Origin: JBBDIO01 sp040880365
GTDB lineage: Bacteria > Chloroflexota > Anaerolineae > Caldilineales > Caldilineaceae
NCBI GenBank assembly: GCA_040880365.1
Contig: JBBDIO010000047.1
Coordinates: 1 to 7,903, forward strand
DNA: 7,903 nucleotides
Direction: 5' to 3'
A model generated the notes under the pieces. That model was given only the letters and a program-made list of their open reading frames with translations, was not told the origin of the DNA and did not search any database. Positions 5,717 through 7,903 of this stretch are shown piece after piece; position 1 is the first letter of the stretch; every line of letters starts with the position of its first letter. Made by a program: the position numbers and the translations under genes.

Positions 5717-5824
5717 GTGTTCTGTAAACTTGAATTGTGCAGATTCTGTAGGTCACGCCTCCTGGCGTGACAGCGTTTGTCTGTGACCTACACGATTCGT
5801 TCCCCAATTTAGTTTACAGAGCAC
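5717..5824. mobile_element. MITE-like inverted-repeat element at the dehydratase stop codon
   Basis: The ends are inverted repeats: 5717-5730 (GTGTTCTGTAAACT) matches the reverse complement of 5811-5824 with one difference. Similarity continues inwards, with TGTAGGTCAC (5747-5756) and GTGACCTACA (5783-5792) pairing. A nested hairpin GTCACGCC/GGCGTGAC (5752-5759 and 5764-5771) lies inside. TGA flanks the element on both sides (5714-5716 and 5825-5827), as expected for a 3-bp target duplication. It has no coding capacity. The left TGA is also the stop codon of the dehydratase gene, so insertion there kept the reading frame intact. Mobility is inferred; no second copy is in the window. Confidence 0.68.
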
Positions 5825-5855
5825 TGAGCGCGCAGCATTCTCGACAAAATCCAAT

Positions 5856-5906
5856 AAAAAGACAGGGGACAGAATTCGCGGCTGAATTCTGTCCCCTGTC
5901 TTTTTT
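5856..5906. terminator. Bidirectional rho-independent terminator
   Basis: Arms 5861-5877 and 5884-5900 (GACAGGGGACAGAATTC and its exact complement) form a perfect 17-bp stem with a GCGGCT loop. AAAAA (5856-5860) flanks it on the left and TTTTTT (5901-5906) on the right, which extends the stem to 22 bp and provides a U tract in both directions. It would end the dehydratase transcript on + and the tRNA transcript on -, the latter only 4 nt after the mature tRNA end. The GGGGACAG core resembles dispersed palindromes seen in many bacterial genomes. Confidence 0.92.
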
Positions 5907-5909
5907 GAG

Positions 5910-5981
5910 AGCCGTTGATCGGACTTGAACCGATGACCTGCGCATTACGAGGGCGCTGCTCTACCACTGAGCTACAACGGC
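5910..5981 (-). tRNA. tRNA-Thr, anticodon CGU
   Basis: The 72-nt cloverleaf reads 5' to 3' on the - strand. The acceptor stem is GCCGTTG/CAACGGC, the D arm GCTC/GAGC has a 7-nt loop, the anticodon loop is CTCGTAA with anticodon CGT, and the T arm ATCGG/CCGAT has loop TTCAAGT. The variable loop is AGGTC and the discriminator base is T. The anticodon stem GCGCC/TGCGC has a C-T mismatch next to the loop (31-39 pair). CCA is not encoded. It reads ACG codons. A promoter lies 75 nt upstream and the terminator follows directly, so it appears to be an independent unit. Confidence 0.94.
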
Positions 5982-6055
5982 CTGTTTCACATTCCAGGGC
6001 CTGGCTGCTGTGCCTGGATCAACCGGCAACAGAACAGCAGGCAATTGAGTTTGAA

Positions 6056-6084
6056 AGTATAGCCAAAAGCCGCGACATGTGCAA
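6056..6084 (-). promoter_or_regulatory. Promoter for tRNA-Thr
   Basis: On the - strand, TTGCAC (6079-6084, 3 of 6) and TATACT (6056-6061, 5 of 6) are separated by exactly 17 bp. Initiation near 6049 would give a 5' leader of about 68 nt to be trimmed by RNase P. The promoter overlaps two mutually exclusive small inverted repeats (6061-6068 with 6087-6094, and 6076-6082 with 6096-6102) of doubtful importance. Confidence 0.5.
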
Positions 6085-6133
6085 GTTTTTGGCTGGCACA
6101 TGCCGCTTTGCCTTCATGCATGGCGGGTTTGGC

Positions 6134-6165
6134 ACAGGCTGGGCGTCACACAGTGCCCAGCCTGT
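6134..6165 (-). terminator. Hairpin after efp, without a U tract
   Basis: ACAGGCTGGGC (6134-6144) pairs perfectly with GCCCAGCCTGT (6155-6165), an 11-bp GC-rich stem, 24 nt after the efp stop. No T tract follows on either strand, so it may be a weak or factor-assisted terminator, or an mRNA 3'-end stabiliser. The rest of the gap between the tRNA and efp (5982-6188) holds the tRNA promoter. Confidence 0.5.
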
Positions 6166-6188
6166 CCGATAACTCACAAACAATCGGA

Positions 6189-6752
6189 TTATTTCTGAAC
6201 GCGCGTCACATAGCTGCCGGTGCGAGTATCCACACGCACGATATCGCCTTCGTTGACGAACATGGGCACATTCAGGCGAAAGCCGGTTTCCAGCTCCACC
6301 TGTTTGGTGGGCGCATTGGCCGTATCGCCTGCGACCGCACCTTCGGCCCAGGACACTTTGAGATCGACCGTCGTCGGCAGGCTCACGCTAATCGGTTCGC
6401 CTTCGTACGATTCCACGATCACCGTCTGGTTTTCCAGCAGATACTCCACCACGCCTTCCAGCGCAGCAGGGGTCAGTGCCATCTGGTCAAACGTTTCGGT
6501 ATCCATAAAATGATAGAATTCGCCATCATTATAGAGATACTGAACTTCGTTGCTGTCCAGACGAACATCGCGCACGCGCGCCCCATTGTTATAGGTCTTT
6601 TCAACCGTGGAGCCAGTGCGCACATTGCGCAATTTCAGGCGGATGGTTGCGCCGCCCCGCGCCATCTTGATGTGTTGATAGTCCATCACACGCCAGAGCT
6701 GGTTCTCTTCTTCATAAATGTTGCCCCGGCGTAAGGTTTGAACTTCGGCCAT
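6189..6752 (-). CDS. efp: Translation elongation factor P
   Basis: EF-P binds the ribosome between the P and E sites and rescues stalling at consecutive prolines. The 187-residue length is normal. The three beta-barrel domains are recognisable: the N-terminal KOW-like domain (about 1-63), the central OB domain (about 65-125, with the DGEFYHFMDTETFDQ run) and the C-terminal OB domain (about 129-187, ending in the typical DIVRVDTRTGSYVTRV). The loop that reaches the peptidyl transferase centre reads KMARGGAT with Arg32 at the tip, in place of the lysine modified in E. coli (K34) and B. subtilis (K32). The ATG at 6752 has ACAGGA eight bases upstream; an in-frame TTG at 6836 would add 28 non-homologous residues. 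It has a strong promoter of its own and a long leader. Confidence 0.97.
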   Translation of the reverse strand: MAEVQTLRRGNIYEEENQLWRVMDYQHIKMARGGATIRLKLRNVRTGSTVEKTYNNGARVRDVRLDSNEVQYLYNDGEFYHFMDTETFDQMALTPAALEGVVEYLLENQTVIVESYEGEPISVSLPTTVDLKVSWAEGAVAGDTANAPTKQVELETGFRLNVPMFVNEGDIVRVDTRTGSYVTRVQK

Positions 6753-6793
6753 GTAAACCGTCCTGTTTTTTTCTACTAAATCCTGCGAAAATC

Positions 6794-6859
6794 CCGGTGA
6801 TACAGAGCCGCGTGCGTCGGGCCTGCGCTCTGCCAACCACCGGCGAGACTCGGCGTCTC
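6794..6859 (-). promoter_or_regulatory. Structured 5' leader of efp (two stem-loops)
   Basis: The efp transcript should start near 6887, leaving about 135 nt before the ATG. In transcript order it can form a small hairpin (GAGAC/GTCTC, 6845-6849 with 6855-6859). A larger two-tier stem follows: CCGGTG/CACCGG (6794-6799 with 6838-6843) enclosing CAGAGC/GCTCTG (6803-6808 with 6827-6832). There is no U tract after it, so attenuation is not evident. I match it to no known riboswitch. Confidence 0.4.
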
Positions 6860-6893
6860 AACCCGGCAAAAATAACTACCCACAAGCGCGCAA

Positions 6894-6922
6894 ATTATAG
6901 CCATGCCCAGGGCAGGCGTCAA
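6894..6922 (-). promoter_or_regulatory. Near-consensus sigma70 promoter for efp
   Basis: On the - strand, TTGACG (6917-6922, 5 of 6) and TATAAT (6894-6899, 6 of 6) are separated by exactly 17 bp, making this the best promoter in the window. It lies 31 nt after the ruvA stop, so efp is expressed independently of the regulator-ruvA unit, though read-through is possible because no terminator separates them. Confidence 0.82.
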
Positions 6923-6952
6923 ACGGGGAACGGTATAGAAAAAGGTCTGAAT

Positions 6953-7531
6953 TCAGGAATTGAACTGTTGCAACGCCAGGCGCAGGCGGTCGGCCACATC
7001 GGTGGCATCTTTGGGCAGCCGCTGCACCGCGCGCTGCGCTTCGACCACGCTATAGCCCAGCGCAATCAGCGCATCGATCACTTCAGCATCTACACTGTGC
7101 GCCTGGGGCATGGCTTGCAGCACATCACCCAGCTGCATTTTATCCTTCAGTTCCAGCACAATCTTGCCCGCAGTGCGTTTGCCAATGCCGGGCACGCGTG
7201 CCAGCAGCCCCGCTTCTTCATTCGCAACGGCGGCGCGCAGAGCATCGGGCGCGAGCGCGCCCAGTGTCGCCAGCGCCACCCGCGGGCCAACCCCGTTCAC
7301 ACCCAGCAGCAACTCGAACATGGCAAGCTCTTCTACTGTGGGCAGCCCATACAGATTCAGCGCATCCTCGCGCACCTGCAAATAGGTGTGCAGCAGAATC
7401 GCGGTATCCACCGAAGTCGCAGCCGCCACGGCATCGGGCACATAGACCTTCAGGCCCACGCCCCCACCCACTTCGATGACCAAATGGTCCTTGCCGGTAT
7501 AGAGTACCTGGCCGCGTATGGTGCGAATCAT
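6953..7531 (-). CDS. ruvA: Holliday junction branch migration protein RuvA
   Basis: RuvA tetramers bind Holliday junctions and load the RuvB helicase rings that drive branch migration in recombinational repair. The 192 residues show the normal layout: N-terminal OB domain (1-64, starting MIRTIRGQV and including LHTYLQVREDALNLYGL), tandem helix-hairpin-helix motifs (LLGVNGVGPRVAL at 75-87 and RVPGIGKRTAGKIVLEL at 112-128), a short flexible linker, and the RuvB-binding C-terminal domain (about 145-192, with EVIDALIALGYS). The ATG at 7531 overlaps the stop of the upstream regulator gene (ATGA), so translation is probably coupled. The upstream GGAA is a weak site, consistent with coupling. ruvB and ruvC are not in the window. 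Confidence 0.97.
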   Translation of the reverse strand: MIRTIRGQVLYTGKDHLVIEVGGGVGLKVYVPDAVAAATSVDTAILLHTYLQVREDALNLYGLPTVEELAMFELLLGVNGVGPRVALATLGALAPDALRAAVANEEAGLLARVPGIGKRTAGKIVLELKDKMQLGDVLQAMPQAHSVDAEVIDALIALGYSVVEAQRAVQRLPKDATDVADRLRLALQQFNS

Positions 7532-7903
7532 GCGCGCGCTTCCGTAGGCGGGGTGGGTCTGCTATCGGCCACACCCATCGTGTTGAGCTTATAGCCTACG
7601 CCATGCACCGTCTGCAAGCGGGCCGGCTCCGAAGGATCGGCTTCGATCTTGGTGCGCAGGCGGCGCACTGCCGCTTCGATCAGGTTGGTTCCCCCCACCA
7701 ATTCATACCCCCAGACTTCCTGAAATAGTTCATCTTTGGCAACGGGTCGATCCGAACGTTCCATCATATAGCGCAGCAAACGGCCTTCAATCGGCGTCAG
7801 GTCTATCGCCTGTCCCGCCAGCGTAACAGTGCCCAGCGTCTGGTTCAAGCTCAGGTCGCCCAGGGTCAGGAGATCGCCCGCGGTTTTGAGATCGCCGCCA
7901 ACC
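7528..7903 (-). CDS. OmpR/PhoB-type winged-helix regulator, C-terminal fragment
   Basis: The gene runs off the right edge, so its start and N-terminal domain are missing; about 124 residues are visible. The fragment has a complete winged-helix DNA-binding domain: LTLGDLSL (12-19) beta hairpin, LTPIEGRLLRYMM (35-47), DELFQEVWGY (57-66), recognition helix TNLIEAAVRRLRTKIE (72-87), and the wing TVHGVGYKL (98-106). A proline-containing tail follows to the stop. Such domains usually follow a phosphoacceptor receiver domain in two-component regulators. The first visible residues (VGGDLKTAGD) look like a linker and do not show the end of a receiver, so another N-terminal domain is possible. Reading continues open to the window edge; the internal TTG at 7848 is not a likely start. 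It overlaps ruvA by four bases. Confidence 0.88.
   Translation of the reverse strand, partial: VGGDLKTAGDLLTLGDLSLNQTLGTVTLAGQAIDLTPIEGRLLRYMMERSDRPVAKDELFQEVWGYELVGGTNLIEAAVRRLRTKIEADPSEPARLQTVHGVGYKLNTMGVADSRPTPPTEARA

Noticed and set aside
6753..6836. N-terminal extension of EF-P from a TTG
   Set aside because: The extra 28 residues have no counterpart in EF-P, and the ATG at 6752 has a good ribosome site.

Overview
This window looks like an ordinary chromosomal stretch of a moderately GC-rich bacterium. The gene content (EF-P, RuvA, an OmpR-type winged-helix regulator, an M19 dipeptidase, a threonine-dehydratase-like enzyme and short membrane proteins of unknown role), the sigma70-like promoters and the style of the small hypotheticals would fit a Chloroflexota lineage. 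That assignment is a soft inference; no marker in the window proves it. I see no CRISPR array, prophage, complete insertion sequence or defence system.

Layout. A strong + strand terminator (16-59) ends an operon lying off the left edge. A repeat-rich gap with a good promoter leads to a + strand lipoprotein (345-983) with two copies of a GDYVV..EeY...F..rY-like segment. A GNAT acetyltransferase (1012-1455) and a zinc membrane dipeptidase (1620-2708) follow on the - strand. Divergent from the dipeptidase, a 92-residue protein with one C-terminal membrane helix (3007-3285, +) has a promoter whose -10 box lies in a 15-bp tandem triplication. Its transcript ends at a strong terminator (3451-3479). 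A - strand multi-pass membrane protein with faint CPBP-protease resemblance (3521-4297) follows.

A two-gene + strand operon then encodes a 68-residue double-helix membrane protein and a PLP-dependent threonine/serine dehydratase (4497-5716). Right at the dehydratase stop codon sits a 108-bp inverted-repeat element that looks like a MITE. After it comes a nearly perfect, apparently bidirectional terminator shared with tRNA-Thr(CGU) on the - strand (5910-5981).

The right third is all - strand. It holds a C-terminal fragment of a winged-helix regulator, then ruvA (ATGA overlap, so probably co-translated), then efp with its own near-consensus promoter and a 135-nt structured leader, then the tRNA with its own promoter.

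The most distinctive pattern is in the gaps between genes. Many carry fresh-looking tandem duplications of 10-16 bp, several touching promoters or stop codons. Together with the MITE-like element and two compact palindromic hairpins, these are the parts most worth following up. The proteins themselves are mostly conventional.
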